This document shows, piece after piece, positions 1 to 9,414 of a DNA stretch of 64,000 nt (its first letter is position 1; every line of letters begins with the position of its first letter). The translations under genes were made by a program, and so were the position numbers. Under the pieces are notes generated by a model that worked only from the letters and a program-made list of their open reading frames with translations, was not told the DNA's origin and ran no database searches. Source of the stretch: Alcanivorax sediminis (lineage in GTDB: Bacteria > Pseudomonadota > Gammaproteobacteria > Pseudomonadales > Alcanivoracaceae); the NCBI RefSeq assembly GCF_009601165.1, contig NZ_WIRE01000001.1, forward strand, positions 496,001 through 560,000, given 5' to 3'.

Positions 1-68
1 ACATCGTTTAACAAAACGCCGGCCCCCGTCTACAACGGATGTTGATGACAACAACAGGGAGCCAGCTC

Positions 69-2117
69 ATGGCTTTACAACAACGACTCGGACGTCTCCT
101 GGCAGGGCTATCGCTGCTGCTGCCCCTAACCCTTACCCAAAACCTGCAGGCTGCCGGCTTGATGCAGCCAGTCAACTCTGCGCTGCCATCACTGTCCATT
201 CGCGAGCAGCACGTCACTGTAGACGTGGAAGATGGCTACGCCATCACCGAAGTGGAGCAGGTTTTCCACAACCCGAATGATCAGGATCTGGAAGCGTATT
301 ACCGCTTTCCTGTTCCGGAAAAAGGCACGGTGGCAGAGTTCACCGTGTGGATTGATGGCAAACCGGTCACCGGCGAAGTACTGGAACGCAAACAGGCCCG
401 GCAGGTTTATCAGCAGGAAAAAGCGGCTGGCCGCGAGACAGGCCTCACTGAGAAGGACAGTTACAAGGCCTTTGATGTGCTGGTCAGCCCGGTGCGTGCA
501 GGTCAGGACACCCGCGTGCGACTGGTGTATCTACAACCCGCGTTCATGGATACCGGCATCGGCCGTTATGTGTATCCGCTGGAAGAAGGCGGTGTGGATG
601 AAGAAAAACTCGCGTTCTGGACGGCCAACGAAACCGTCAGTGAGCATTTCACTTTCACACTGAATCTGCGCAGCGGTTATCCCGTCGATGCTGTGCGCTT
701 GCCGGCCCACCCCCAGGCACAGATTACCCACCATTCCGCACAACAGTGGACCGTTAAGATCGATAACCAGCCCGCCATAACGGAAGAAGGGCAACCCCAG
801 GCCAGTCCAGCCGCGTCGGCGTTTCGTCTGGATCAGGACATCGTGGTGTACTGGCGTCACCAGAGCGGCCTGCCTGGTGCGGTGGATCTGGTGGCTTACA
901 AGGAACCCGGCAAGGACCGTGGTACCTTCATGATGACACTCACGCCGGGCGATGACTTGCCGCCGATCACCAGCGGCAGTGACTGGATCTTCGTGCTCGA
1001 TATTTCCGGCTCCATGAATGGCAAGCTGGCCACTCTCGCAGACGGCGTCAGCAAGGCCCTGGGCAAGATGCGTCCCGACGACCGCTTCAGAATTATTCTT
1101 TTTGATGACCGTGCTGAAGAAATGACCTCGGGCTTTGTGACGGCCACACCGGAATCTGTGCAACGCTACATTGGCAAACTCGCCCAGCTGCAAACCCGAG
1201 GCGGCACCAACCTGTTTGGTGGCTTGAGCCTGGCACTCAACCCGCTGGATGCAGACCGCCCCACTGGCATCGTGCTGGTCACGGATGGCGTCGCCAATGT
1301 GGGAAAAACCCACCAGAAAGATTTTCTCGAACTGCTGGAAAAGCATGACGTGCGCCTGTTTACCTTCGTTATGGGCAATAGCGCCAACCGGCCGTTGCTA
1401 TCCGCCATGACCGATGCCAGCAACGGCTTCGCCATCAGTGTTTCCAATAGCGACGATATCGTCGGGCAGATTCTCACCGCCACTAGCAAACTGACTCATC
1501 AGGCAATGAACGATGTGCGTATTGATATCGATGGCGTGCGCACCGCAGACCTGAAACCGCAACAGATTGGCACCGTCTATCATGGCAGGCAGATTATTCT
1601 GATGGGGCACTACTGGGGCGATGGCCCGGCCAAAATCACGTTGAAAACCAATGTGGCCGGGAAAGAAAAAACCTATCGCACCCGCTTCGACTTCCCGAAA
1701 CAGCAAGGTGCCAATCCGGAATTGGAACGGCTTTGGGCCTATGCCACCATTCTGCAGATGCAGCGGGAAATCGATAACTTTGGTGAAGACCGGGATCTGC
1801 AGAATGGCATTGTCGATCTGGCCATTGAATACGGTCTGGTCACCAACCACACCTCCATGGTGGTGCTGCGCGATGAGATGTTCGCCCAGTACGGCATTGA
1901 GCGCCGTAATGCCAAACGCCGTGAGCTGGAAAAACTGGCCAAGGGCCAACGCCAGGCGGCGCCTCCGACCAGCAACCGGGCGGACACCGCACAGCCCATG
2001 TACACCTCCCCACGCCCTTCTTTCAGCGGTGGTGGTGGCGGTGGTGCTTTGGGCCTCGGTGCAATGTTGCCGTTCCTGATACTCTTGGTGGCAGGCCATC
2101 GCCGCCGCCAACATTAA
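69..2117 (+). CDS. VIT and von Willebrand A domain surface protein with GlyGly-CTERM tail
   Basis: A 682-residue exported protein. An N-terminal signal peptide (hydrophobic stretch ending near QAAG) is followed by a VIT domain (about residues 45-165) and a vWA domain whose MIDAS motif DISGS begins near residue 311. The C-terminus has a run of glycines, a hydrophobic segment and a terminal HRRR cluster, the layout of GlyGly-CTERM proteins processed by rhombosortase in marine gammaproteobacteria. An in-frame ATG lies 30 bases upstream, but the ATG at 69 has a GGGAG ribosome site and begins a normal signal peptide, so it is preferred. Related proteins are annotated as marine sortase-target or inter-alpha-trypsin-like proteins. 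The ligand is unknown and no sortase gene is in the window. Confidence 0.85.
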   Translation: MALQQRLGRLLAGLSLLLPLTLTQNLQAAGLMQPVNSALPSLSIREQHVTVDVEDGYAITEVEQVFHNPNDQDLEAYYRFPVPEKGTVAEFTVWIDGKPVTGEVLERKQARQVYQQEKAAGRETGLTEKDSYKAFDVLVSPVRAGQDTRVRLVYLQPAFMDTGIGRYVYPLEEGGVDEEKLAFWTANETVSEHFTFTLNLRSGYPVDAVRLPAHPQAQITHHSAQQWTVKIDNQPAITEEGQPQASPAASAFRLDQDIVVYWRHQSGLPGAVDLVAYKEPGKDRGTFMMTLTPGDDLPPITSGSDWIFVLDISGSMNGKLATLADGVSKALGKMRPDDRFRIILFDDRAEEMTSGFVTATPESVQRYIGKLAQLQTRGGTNLFGGLSLALNPLDADRPTGIVLVTDGVANVGKTHQKDFLELLEKHDVRLFTFVMGNSANRPLLSAMTDASNGFAISVSNSDDIVGQILTATSKLTHQAMNDVRIDIDGVRTADLKPQQIGTVYHGRQIILMGHYWGDGPAKITLKTNVAGKEKTYRTRFDFPKQQGANPELERLWAYATILQMQREIDNFGEDRDLQNGIVDLAIEYGLVTNHTSMVVLRDEMFAQYGIERRNAKRRELEKLAKGQRQAAPPTSNRADTAQPMYTSPRPSFSGGGGGGALGLGAMLPFLILLVAGHRRRQH

Positions 2118-2136
2118 TCGACCGGGAGCCATCAGG

Positions 2137-2793
2137 ATGGACGCAGAGTTCTGGCAGGAAAAATGGCACAAGGGTGAAATCGGTTTTCATCTCGAACAGG
2201 TTCACCCCCTGCTGAAACGCTTTCTGCCTGACCTTAACCTGGCTGCCGGCCAACGGGTATTGGTGCCCCTGTGCGGCAAGAGTCTGGATCTGGGTTACCT
2301 GCTGGACCAGGGGCTGCAGGTGGTTGGCGTGGAGCTTTCCGACAGGGCGGTTGATGCCCTGTTTGAACAGCGGGGCGTCGCCCCTGAGTGCAGCGACTGG
2401 GCAGGCGGCAAGCGCTATCAGCATGGCCCGCTGACCGTATTCCAGGGCGACTTTTTCGCCCTGGATGCGGACAGCCTCGGTCGCATTGATGCCATCTATG
2501 ATCGTGCCGCCTTGATCGCCCTGCCTGAAGCCATGCGCAATCGCTATGCCGCTCAACTTGTCAGCTTGAGCAATGCCGCTCCCCAACTGCTGATCACGCT
2601 CAGTTATGATCAACAGCGCATGGACGGACCGCCCTTCTCAGTGGACCTTGCGCTAATCACCGCGTTGTACCAGGACCATTACAACATCGCCGTCGTCAGC
2701 AACGAGGACATTATCAAGCACGAGCCCCGCTTCGCAGAAAACGGGCTCGAGGCGCTACACCAGCTTTGCAGCCTGCTAACGCCTCAGAATTAG
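2137..2793 (+). CDS. tpm: Thiopurine S-methyltransferase
   Basis: 218 residues, the usual length of bacterial Tpm. It starts MDAEFWQEKWHKGEIGFH, characteristic of the family, and has a SAM-binding region around VLVPLCGKSLDLGYL, followed by GVELS and a YDRAALIALP segment. Bacterial Tpm transfers methyl from S-adenosylmethionine to thiopurines and to selenium or tellurium oxyanions in the cytoplasm. A GGGAG ribosome site lies 8 bases before the ATG. It lies 19 bases after the vWA gene and may share its transcript, though no functional link is evident. Confidence 0.93.
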   Translation: MDAEFWQEKWHKGEIGFHLEQVHPLLKRFLPDLNLAAGQRVLVPLCGKSLDLGYLLDQGLQVVGVELSDRAVDALFEQRGVAPECSDWAGGKRYQHGPLTVFQGDFFALDADSLGRIDAIYDRAALIALPEAMRNRYAAQLVSLSNAAPQLLITLSYDQQRMDGPPFSVDLALITALYQDHYNIAVVSNEDIIKHEPRFAENGLEALHQLCSLLTPQN

Positions 2794-2803
2794 CCGCCAG
2801 GCG

Positions 2804-3469
2804 TTACCAGGGTAGCTCAGAGCCATCGCTGTGCCAGAAGGTACCGGTGTTCTCCAGGGTCAGACCATCCATTCGTGCAATAAGCGCGCTGGCCGCCTGC
2901 TCCACGGTCAGGTTGCCACTGTGGCCGGTCATGTCGGTCTGCACCCAGCCGGGATGAAGGATCGCCACGGCGATACCCTTCGGCTTGAGATCCAGCGCCA
3001 GAGATTTACCCGCCGCATTGAGCCCGGCCTTACTGATCCGGTAGCCATACTTGCCCCCGGAAGTATTGTCAGCAATGGAGCCCATTCTGGAGGTCATTAA
3101 CCCGACCTTGCTGCCGGCATGAAGGTTATCCAGCAAACCCAGAGTGACACGCAGAGGCCCCAGGGTGTTCACCTCGAACTGTTCGCGTATCTGGTCATAG
3201 CTCATATGGTCCACTGTTTCGCTGAGCATGATGCCGGCATTGTTGAAGAGCACATCCACGGATGTATCCCCCAATCCGCTCTGCAGATTGATCACGCCGT
3301 CTTCCCGGCTCACATCAATGCCATCGATCATCTCTACGCCTAGCTTGTCCAGCACGGCGGACGGCTCCCGGCAGGTGGCGATCACCCTGTCGCCCCGTGC
3401 TTTCCAGATGCTTGCCATGGCAAGGCCGATGCCCCGGTTTGCACCAGTAATTACAATTGTCCGCGTCAT
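2804..3469 (-). CDS. SDR-family short-chain dehydrogenase
   Basis: 221 residues. The N-terminal Rossmann motif TGANRGIG and the NNAG motif mark a classical short-chain dehydrogenase/reductase. YRISKAGLN supplies the catalytic Tyr-X3-Lys. The protein resembles C-factor-type SDRs (HPGWVQTDM near the end). The substrate cannot be predicted. The start has AGGAG a few bases upstream. It is convergent with tpm with only 10 bases between the stop codons, so it is probably transcribed alone. Confidence 0.88.
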   Translation of the reverse strand: MTRTIVITGANRGIGLAMASIWKARGDRVIATCREPSAVLDKLGVEMIDGIDVSREDGVINLQSGLGDTSVDVLFNNAGIMLSETVDHMSYDQIREQFEVNTLGPLRVTLGLLDNLHAGSKVGLMTSRMGSIADNTSGGKYGYRISKAGLNAAGKSLALDLKPKGIAVAILHPGWVQTDMTGHSGNLTVEQAASALIARMDGLTLENTGTFWHSDGSELPW

Positions 3470-3691
3470 TACCGTCTCCTTTCTATTGATATCCCAACCA
3501 CTTAAGTCCGTATTTCATCCAAGCACTACTAGCGTGCATTACAAAACACGGCAACGTCAGATACAAAACGACACTTTTGATCAACATTGGCAGCGCAATG
3601 AATTTTATATAGTGCGCATCCGGGTGGATCGCGCTGATACGCCAGTCATACACACTTCTGTGTTCATGGAAGAGAGGGGGGGGAAGTACCC

Positions 3692-5569
3692 ATGCTACAT
3701 CTTTTGAGAATCCTGCTGATGAGTTCTCTGCTCGTCACCCTGGCCGCCTGCGGTGGCGGCAGCAGTGGCAGCAGCCCAGCCAACGATAACGGCAACACCA
3801 GTGAAGAAACCGCCAACACCGGCGCTGAAGACAGTAGCGATACTGACGATGGTGACAACGACAGCGAAGACGGTGGCGACGATGAGACGCCGCCACTCAC
3901 CGAGGAAGAGAAGCAACAGCTTCTGACCCTGGTCGACACCAACAACCACTTCACCGCCTCCGTATGCCCACAGGCGCTGCTGGGCACCCAGCTAGGCGGC
4001 GTGATTGATGTACTGGCCTGCGAAAATGAAGCACTGACCAACATCTCTCTTGGCAACGACAATGTGCTCGGCCTGCTCTGCGCCGATACCGTTGCCGCCA
4101 CCGATACCGACCTGCTTGGCAGCGTCACCGAGCCGACTTTCCTGCCGACCTGCCTGGAAGAAAGCGTCCCCTACCTGGTGGACACTCTGGGCGGCATCCT
4201 GGACAACAGCGGCGCTATCGGTCAGCAGCTGTGCCCCAGCGCTGAAAACCCGCTGGAGTGCGTAGTGCAAACCCTCAGCAGCGTTCCAGACAGTACCCTG
4301 GCCGGCGTGCTGGGTTACCTGGGTTGCGACAACGCACTCAACCCACAGCTCTGCCTGACCCAGGTCGCTGACAACCTGGCCATGGGCGAGCCCCTGATCG
4401 GCACCGTGAACAGCCTGTCTCTGGCCCTTTGCCCGATTGCCACCGGTGCAGATGAATTCGCCCCGCAAGAATGTATTACCGAAGTGCTGGGCGGAGTGGG
4501 CTCCATCCTCAACCTGACCGGCGGCCTGGGCGAGCTATGCCCGGAAGGCGCAGATCCGTTCACCTGTCTGCTGGCTGCCGGCGAGAACCTGGGCCCCATT
4601 GGCGAGCTGATGGGTGAGAGCCCGCTGGACCCTGCCATTCTGGAAGACCTGCTAGCCGGCCTCGCCGAGCCTGGCAACATGGAATTGCTGAGCGAGCTGC
4701 CGGCCATGCTTGAACAGATCCCGGTACTGGGCGATCTGCTGGCCGGCCTGCTGGGTAACGGCGGCGACTTGTTTGCCACCCTTGGCGATCTGCAATCCCT
4801 GCCCGACCTGCTGACACAACTGCCTGTGCTGGGTGACATCCTCAACGCTGTTGCCGGTGGCGACAGCGGTGGCCTGCCCACCGACGCCCTGAGCCTGGAA
4901 ACCCTGATGGGTGCCCTGGAAGGCGACCAGCTGAGCATGGTGACCGACCTGCTGGCCAACGTGCCGGTACTGGGTGACGTGGTCAATCAGCTGCTCGGCG
5001 CCGCGTCTTGCGACGCTGCCAACCCGCTGGACTGCCTGACCGACGCCGCCGGCCAACTGGAACAGTTCACCGGCCTGCTGGAACAGATCCCGGTACTGGG
5101 TGACGTCCTGAACGGCCTGCTGGCCGCCCTGACCGGTGCCGGCACTGGCGGCGAGCTTCTGCCAGGCGCCGAGATGCTCAACGAGATCCCGGCACTGGGT
5201 GATCTGCTCAACCAGATCCTCACCACCCTGCAAGGTGGCGCCGGTGGCGACATGCTGACCCCGGATCTGGCCATGCTGGAACAGATTCCACTCCTCGGTG
5301 AGCTGCTGAGCAGCCTGCTGGGTGGCCTGCTGAGCGGCGACCCTTCCGGTCTGCTCGACGGCATCATGGATCAGGACGGCAACCTGCTGGATACCGTTTC
5401 CGCCCTGGTGGAAGAACTTCCGCTGGTAGCTGATCTGATCGGCAACCTGCTTGTCGCCTTGCTGGGTGAAGGTGAAGCAGGCAACCTGCTGGCCCCGCTG
5501 AGCGACGCCCTGACCAGCATCCCGGTACTGGGTCCGGTACTGGATGGCCTGCTCGGCCTGCTCGGCTAA
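3692..5569 (+). CDS. Repeat-rich secreted lipoprotein (paralogue of the one at 21016)
   Basis: 625 residues, function not recognised. A type II signal peptide ends in LAAC, with lipidated Cys at residue 20. An acidic, low-complexity linker rich in Asp/Glu/Ser/Thr follows. A Cys-containing region has CPQ and ACENEAL motifs, shared with the protein encoded at 21016-22797. From about residue 330 there are roughly eight copies of a hydrophobic motif of the type LEQIPVLGDLLNGLLG, many separated by about 35-80 residues. Charged residues are scarce and Gly/Leu are abundant, suggesting stacked helical hairpins or a membrane-associated surface. It is monocistronic, with a GA-rich ribosome site and a strong terminator just downstream. 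It could be an outer-membrane-anchored structural protein. Confidence 0.85.
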   Translation: MLHLLRILLMSSLLVTLAACGGGSSGSSPANDNGNTSEETANTGAEDSSDTDDGDNDSEDGGDDETPPLTEEEKQQLLTLVDTNNHFTASVCPQALLGTQLGGVIDVLACENEALTNISLGNDNVLGLLCADTVAATDTDLLGSVTEPTFLPTCLEESVPYLVDTLGGILDNSGAIGQQLCPSAENPLECVVQTLSSVPDSTLAGVLGYLGCDNALNPQLCLTQVADNLAMGEPLIGTVNSLSLALCPIATGADEFAPQECITEVLGGVGSILNLTGGLGELCPEGADPFTCLLAAGENLGPIGELMGESPLDPAILEDLLAGLAEPGNMELLSELPAMLEQIPVLGDLLAGLLGNGGDLFATLGDLQSLPDLLTQLPVLGDILNAVAGGDSGGLPTDALSLETLMGALEGDQLSMVTDLLANVPVLGDVVNQLLGAASCDAANPLDCLTDAAGQLEQFTGLLEQIPVLGDVLNGLLAALTGAGTGGELLPGAEMLNEIPALGDLLNQILTTLQGGAGGDMLTPDLAMLEQIPLLGELLSSLLGGLLSGDPSGLLDGIMDQDGNLLDTVSALVEELPLVADLIGNLLVALLGEGEAGNLLAPLSDALTSIPVLGPVLDGLLGLLG

Positions 5570-5589
5570 TCTGTTATCAAGCACCACAG

Positions 5590-5617
5590 GAAACGCCCCT
5601 TTAATGGGGCGTTTTTT
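5590..5617 (+). terminator. Rho-independent terminator after the repeat lipoprotein gene
   Basis: The stem AACGCCCC/GGGGCGTT with a 6-base loop is followed by a T run, 20 bases after the stop codon. Confidence 0.9.
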
Positions 5618-5694
5618 GTTTCTGCCCCGCCACCCCCTTTCCTGTCACCGCGTCTTTGTTACAGTGGACATCCACTTACAGAAGGATGCGAATC

Positions 5695-6171
5695 ATGACC
5701 ATTGCAGTCGGCGATACTCTTCCTGCCCTCACTATCAAGACCAACGGTGCCAAAGGCCCCGAAGACCTGAACACCGGTGATTTTTTCAAGGGCCGCAAGG
5801 TGGCCCTGTTTGCTGTGCCCGGCGCCTTCACCCCTGGCTGCTCCAACACCCACATGCCCGGTTTCGTCGTGAATGCCGATGCGCTCCTGGAAAAGGTAGA
5901 TGCCATTGCCTGCATGGCCGTGAACGATGCCTTTGTGATGGATGCCTGGCAGAAAAACCAGAATGCAGAGCGCATCACCATGCTTGCGGATGGCAATGCG
6001 GAATTTACCAGGGCGCTAGGACTTGAACTGGACGCCAGCGGCTTTGGCATGGGACCGCGCAGCAAACGTTTCGCCATGATCGTTAGCGATGGCGTCGTAG
6101 ATTATATCGGTATTGATGACAAGGGCGTGGACAAAAGCAGCGCAGAAACCGTGCTGGCACAACTGTCATAA
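5695..6171 (+). CDS. Prx5-type peroxiredoxin
   Basis: 158 residues of the AhpC/TSA superfamily, Prx5 subgroup. The peroxidatic cysteine lies in FAVPGAFTPGCSNTHMPGF, the classical PxxxTxxC signature. The following segments (MAVNDAFVMDAW, MLADGNAEF, SKRFAMIVSDG) match the family. It reduces hydroperoxides in the cytoplasm using glutathione or thioredoxin. A GAAGGA ribosome site sits 8 bases before the chosen ATG; another in-frame ATG lies 9 bases upstream. Confidence 0.93.
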   Translation: MTIAVGDTLPALTIKTNGAKGPEDLNTGDFFKGRKVALFAVPGAFTPGCSNTHMPGFVVNADALLEKVDAIACMAVNDAFVMDAWQKNQNAERITMLADGNAEFTRALGLELDASGFGMGPRSKRFAMIVSDGVVDYIGIDDKGVDKSSAETVLAQLS

Positions 6172-6290
6172 TGGCTGAAGCCTGATGCTTACGTTAGACC
6201 GGAACGCGTAGCCCGTTGCTCTTCGACTATGTGTTTCCGGTTCGCCTTTTTCTCAATCGTTCTGCATCAAGTTCAACGTCAAACAGTCTA

Positions 6291-7949
6291 TCAATTCCCT
6301 GATAACCGGTTTCGTTCGATGAATCGCGTCGAGTCACCACCGAAAGACCCTCCGTAGCTTTCCCGCACCATTATCCGGTCACCAATGCCATGAAGCTTGT
6401 ATTGGTTCTGCAGGGCCAATCCAAAGTTAGGTAGATGCGTGACGTCCACTTCATTACTGGTTTTTTCGCTGGCTGTGACTTTGTGGCTGATAAAGTCCTG
6501 CTCATAGGCTAGTTCCAGTATCGGGGCATGCTCATCCACATTGGCCACAGCATGGCCATAAATGGATCGCTCCTCGTCATCATGAAAATCCGGAAGGTAA
6601 TATGGCCAGATCTCCTCTTCCAGAAAATTGCGTTTAAACCATTGTGGTGAGAACGAACTCTGGCCGGTTGCCAGGAACGCCCCGCGAATGCGTGACGAGA
6701 CACGCCTTACCAGATAAGGATCATCCGGGTTAGCCACCTCTTTCACCGCTGCATGAATGCCCGCCCCAGCACCCAACGAAGAACCGGTAATGAAAATATC
6801 ATCAGGATTAATCTTGAATACATCCGCGTAATAACGAAAAAACTGGACCGCATGGCTCATATCATCTTTTGACACCGGATACATATTTCCGTCCACATCC
6901 TTGGCGGGATGACGAAAATCCAGTGCAGCGACCGTAACACCACCCGACCCACCCCCTTCGATACCCAAATAAGCGGCCAACGTCCCTTTTTTTGGGCCGA
7001 GCATGGTTTCCTTGTTGTGATTGGCTGAGTGCGCATAGATCACCAGGGTATTGCGCTCACTACCGCTGTGCACACGGCCATCTGCCGTCGGGTAATACAC
7101 ATCCATGCGCAAACCATTGGGTTCACTGTCCGGGCCAACGGTGGGCAGCCAGCTCACCGAGCTGTCTCCGTAATAAATATTCTCGTAGTAACCGCATACC
7201 GGATCACAACTGCCATAGGTAACAAAGTGATCGCCCATTACCGTGCTGTCGAAAGGATCCGGCACATCGCCACCGGCGGGTGCAGGGCCACCGGTGATCA
7301 GTTTTGAACCACAGGCCTGTGCTGTGTTCGTATCGACACAGATTTCCACATGGGTGGTTTCGCCCACGGCCAGGCCCCACGGATAGGTAATCGAAAACTC
7401 ACCGTCCTTGTTCGATCCCTTGCTCTGCGTTGCCGCCAGGTCACCATCCACATAATAGTAATGGCTGGAGCTGGTGGGTTTGAGTACGTCATAGAATATG
7501 TCGAATTTCTGCCCGGCAGGGACATGATTATTGATGCCCACCGTATGCACTTCCACTGCCTGGTCCAGTTGCAACACCGATCCCGCTCGCACACTCACGT
7601 CATCGCATACCAGATCACCCTGATGATCAAGACAGACTGCAATGGTCTTGCGATCGCCGTTGGAAAAACCGCCGGGATACGTCACCGAAAATTCTCCCGC
7701 CTGGGAGCCGGCACTGCTGTTGCTGCGGGTTTTCTTGAGACTGCCATCCACATAATAGTAGTGGTCAGAACTGCTATCACCGGTCACTTCATAACGGATG
7801 GGAAAAGGCTCATTGGGGGGGACCACATTGCCTTCCCCAACGGCAAAGACACGGACCTGAAAATCCATGGCGGCCATCAGGTTTCCACTGGCCACCCACA
7901 ACAGAATAATAGACGCGCAGCGTTTACCTTGATTGAAGTATCTGCCCAT
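6291..7949 (-). CDS. Secreted alpha/beta hydrolase with duplicated N-terminal beta domains
   Basis: 552 residues from the ATG at 7949, which has a GGGAGG ribosome site; an ATG 54 bases upstream lacks one. A signal peptide precedes two similar segments of about 80 residues, each with HYYYVDG and a GEFS[VI]TYP strand, that look like tandem beta-sandwich modules. The C-terminal half is an alpha/beta hydrolase with nucleophile elbow GSSLGAGAG. Candidate acid and histidine residues lie near DEHAPILELAYEQD and KLHGIGDR. It is probably an extracellular esterase, lipase or polyester depolymerase. The substrate is not predictable from the sequence. Confidence 0.75.
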   Translation of the reverse strand: MGRYFNQGKRCASIILLWVASGNLMAAMDFQVRVFAVGEGNVVPPNEPFPIRYEVTGDSSSDHYYYVDGSLKKTRSNSSAGSQAGEFSVTYPGGFSNGDRKTIAVCLDHQGDLVCDDVSVRAGSVLQLDQAVEVHTVGINNHVPAGQKFDIFYDVLKPTSSSHYYYVDGDLAATQSKGSNKDGEFSITYPWGLAVGETTHVEICVDTNTAQACGSKLITGGPAPAGGDVPDPFDSTVMGDHFVTYGSCDPVCGYYENIYYGDSSVSWLPTVGPDSEPNGLRMDVYYPTADGRVHSGSERNTLVIYAHSANHNKETMLGPKKGTLAAYLGIEGGGSGGVTVAALDFRHPAKDVDGNMYPVSKDDMSHAVQFFRYYADVFKINPDDIFITGSSLGAGAGIHAAVKEVANPDDPYLVRRVSSRIRGAFLATGQSSFSPQWFKRNFLEEEIWPYYLPDFHDDEERSIYGHAVANVDEHAPILELAYEQDFISHKVTASEKTSNEVDVTHLPNFGLALQNQYKLHGIGDRIMVRESYGGSFGGDSTRFIERNRLSGN

Positions 7950-8247
7950 GACAACGCCTCCCGATATGGCGCCTGGAATGTCATCCGAGAATAGAACGAG
8001 CATGCTGGCGCATCTATCGAGAAGTGAACCAGATCACTGATTTGAGATGATTTTTAACTTGTATGCTAGAAAGGAAATCAGAAATTCCTAACCAGAAGAA
8101 TGTCCTTGGAAATCTTGAAGATTATACCCAGGTATCATGAACAACCTGCTGGTGAGCAATGCCTTTAACCACGATTAGGCGCTGTGAGCCGCACATCAGC
8201 GAGGGCTTTCAACGCCACTTCCGATAACGCGACACACACAGGCGAAA

Positions 8248-9414
8248 TCAGATCTCGAGGGATAGCCCTAACGTGGCCGTGAAGTCATCTTTTTCCGGGG
8301 TAATTCCATCGCTGTCTGGCTGCGGACTCTCGATACGCTTCCAGGTGCCGGCCAGGCGAAGATCCAGGCGGCTGGTCAAGTCCACATCCAGGGCCATATA
8401 AAAATCATGTTTGGCTCTTCCGCCCTTGGGCTCAGTCAACGTCACCTGATACTCGGCCAGGAAATCAATATTCTCCGTGATTTCACTGTCATAAAAGCTG
8501 CCGATCAGAAAGGCGGGGGTGGATACGGTTCTGTCTTCTCCGGGCGCCACGTCCACATACTCAGTACGCTGATAACCTGGGCCGGCCGCAATGCTCCAGT
8601 CCAGCTTGGGACTATCGAATATCTGAAAACCGGCACCAAAACCCAACGTCCATTCTGCTGCACGGTTCTGAAAAGGGTCACGATAGTATTGCGCCTGTAC
8701 CGGACGAAAGAACCAGCGATTGCTGACCCGGTAATCATGCGTCACTTCGGCGGTATGGTTGTTGGCAATCTGCTCCGAAGATGACTCAGAGTAGTTACCC
8801 GTGTAGCTCATTCTTGTGTTGTTCTTTACCGTTCGCCGCTTGAGCACCAGCTTGGTATTGATGTCTTTCTGTTCCACATTGCCGCTACGAAAGTTCATGC
8901 CCACGGAGACATCCGCTGACCACAGGTCAAACTCCCGTGGTGAAGCCGTGGCAATACCGACCACGTCCGCAAACCTTACCGGTTCGCCTCCTACCATCAA
9001 TCTGCCACTCTCGGTGGTCAGCCGACCCAGAACCACCTCGCCGCCCTCCAGCAACACCGACATGACTCGCCCGGTTCGGATATAGGTAATGTCTTCCCAG
9101 TCGATGGAGATCAGATCGAAGTGGTCGCTGTCGATCTCCACAGACTCATCGTGCAGCACCTTGAGGCGCCCTTTTACCCACTCGCCGGTATCCACCTGAA
9201 TCCAGTCCCACTGTTGCACATCGAATGCAGGCGGCGTCCAGGTTTCCGGTGGTCTTGCGGCACTGTCGAAGGTCTGCTCCGCGTATGCACAAACAGGCAA
9301 CGCAGACACAACGAAAGAGGCAGCCAGGATGGCTGCCTTGCGGAATCCCGCGGTTGAAACGCAGGCACGGGCCGGTGCTGACAACATCAGCCCGGCGAAG
9401 CGATCATCAGACAT
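8248..9414 (-). CDS. DUF481-type outer membrane beta-barrel protein
   Basis: 388 residues. A long N-region and hydrophobic core ending in AYAEQ form the signal peptide. Two small beta-rich segments (WIQVDTGEWVKGRL, LEGGEVVLGRL) precede a barrel with alternating aromatic strands (VSVGMNFRSGN, MSYTGNYSES, WFFRPVQAQYYRD) typical of DUF481. It ends in LSLEI, consistent with a terminal beta-strand signal. Its ATG overlaps the TAA of glsA by one base (TAATG), so translation is probably coupled to the glutaminase. Confidence 0.85.
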   Translation of the reverse strand: MSDDRFAGLMLSAPARACVSTAGFRKAAILAASFVVSALPVCAYAEQTFDSAARPPETWTPPAFDVQQWDWIQVDTGEWVKGRLKVLHDESVEIDSDHFDLISIDWEDITYIRTGRVMSVLLEGGEVVLGRLTTESGRLMVGGEPVRFADVVGIATASPREFDLWSADVSVGMNFRSGNVEQKDINTKLVLKRRTVKNNTRMSYTGNYSESSSEQIANNHTAEVTHDYRVSNRWFFRPVQAQYYRDPFQNRAAEWTLGFGAGFQIFDSPKLDWSIAAGPGYQRTEYVDVAPGEDRTVSTPAFLIGSFYDSEITENIDFLAEYQVTLTEPKGGRAKHDFYMALDVDLTSRLDLRLAGTWKRIESPQPDSDGITPEKDDFTATLGLSLEI

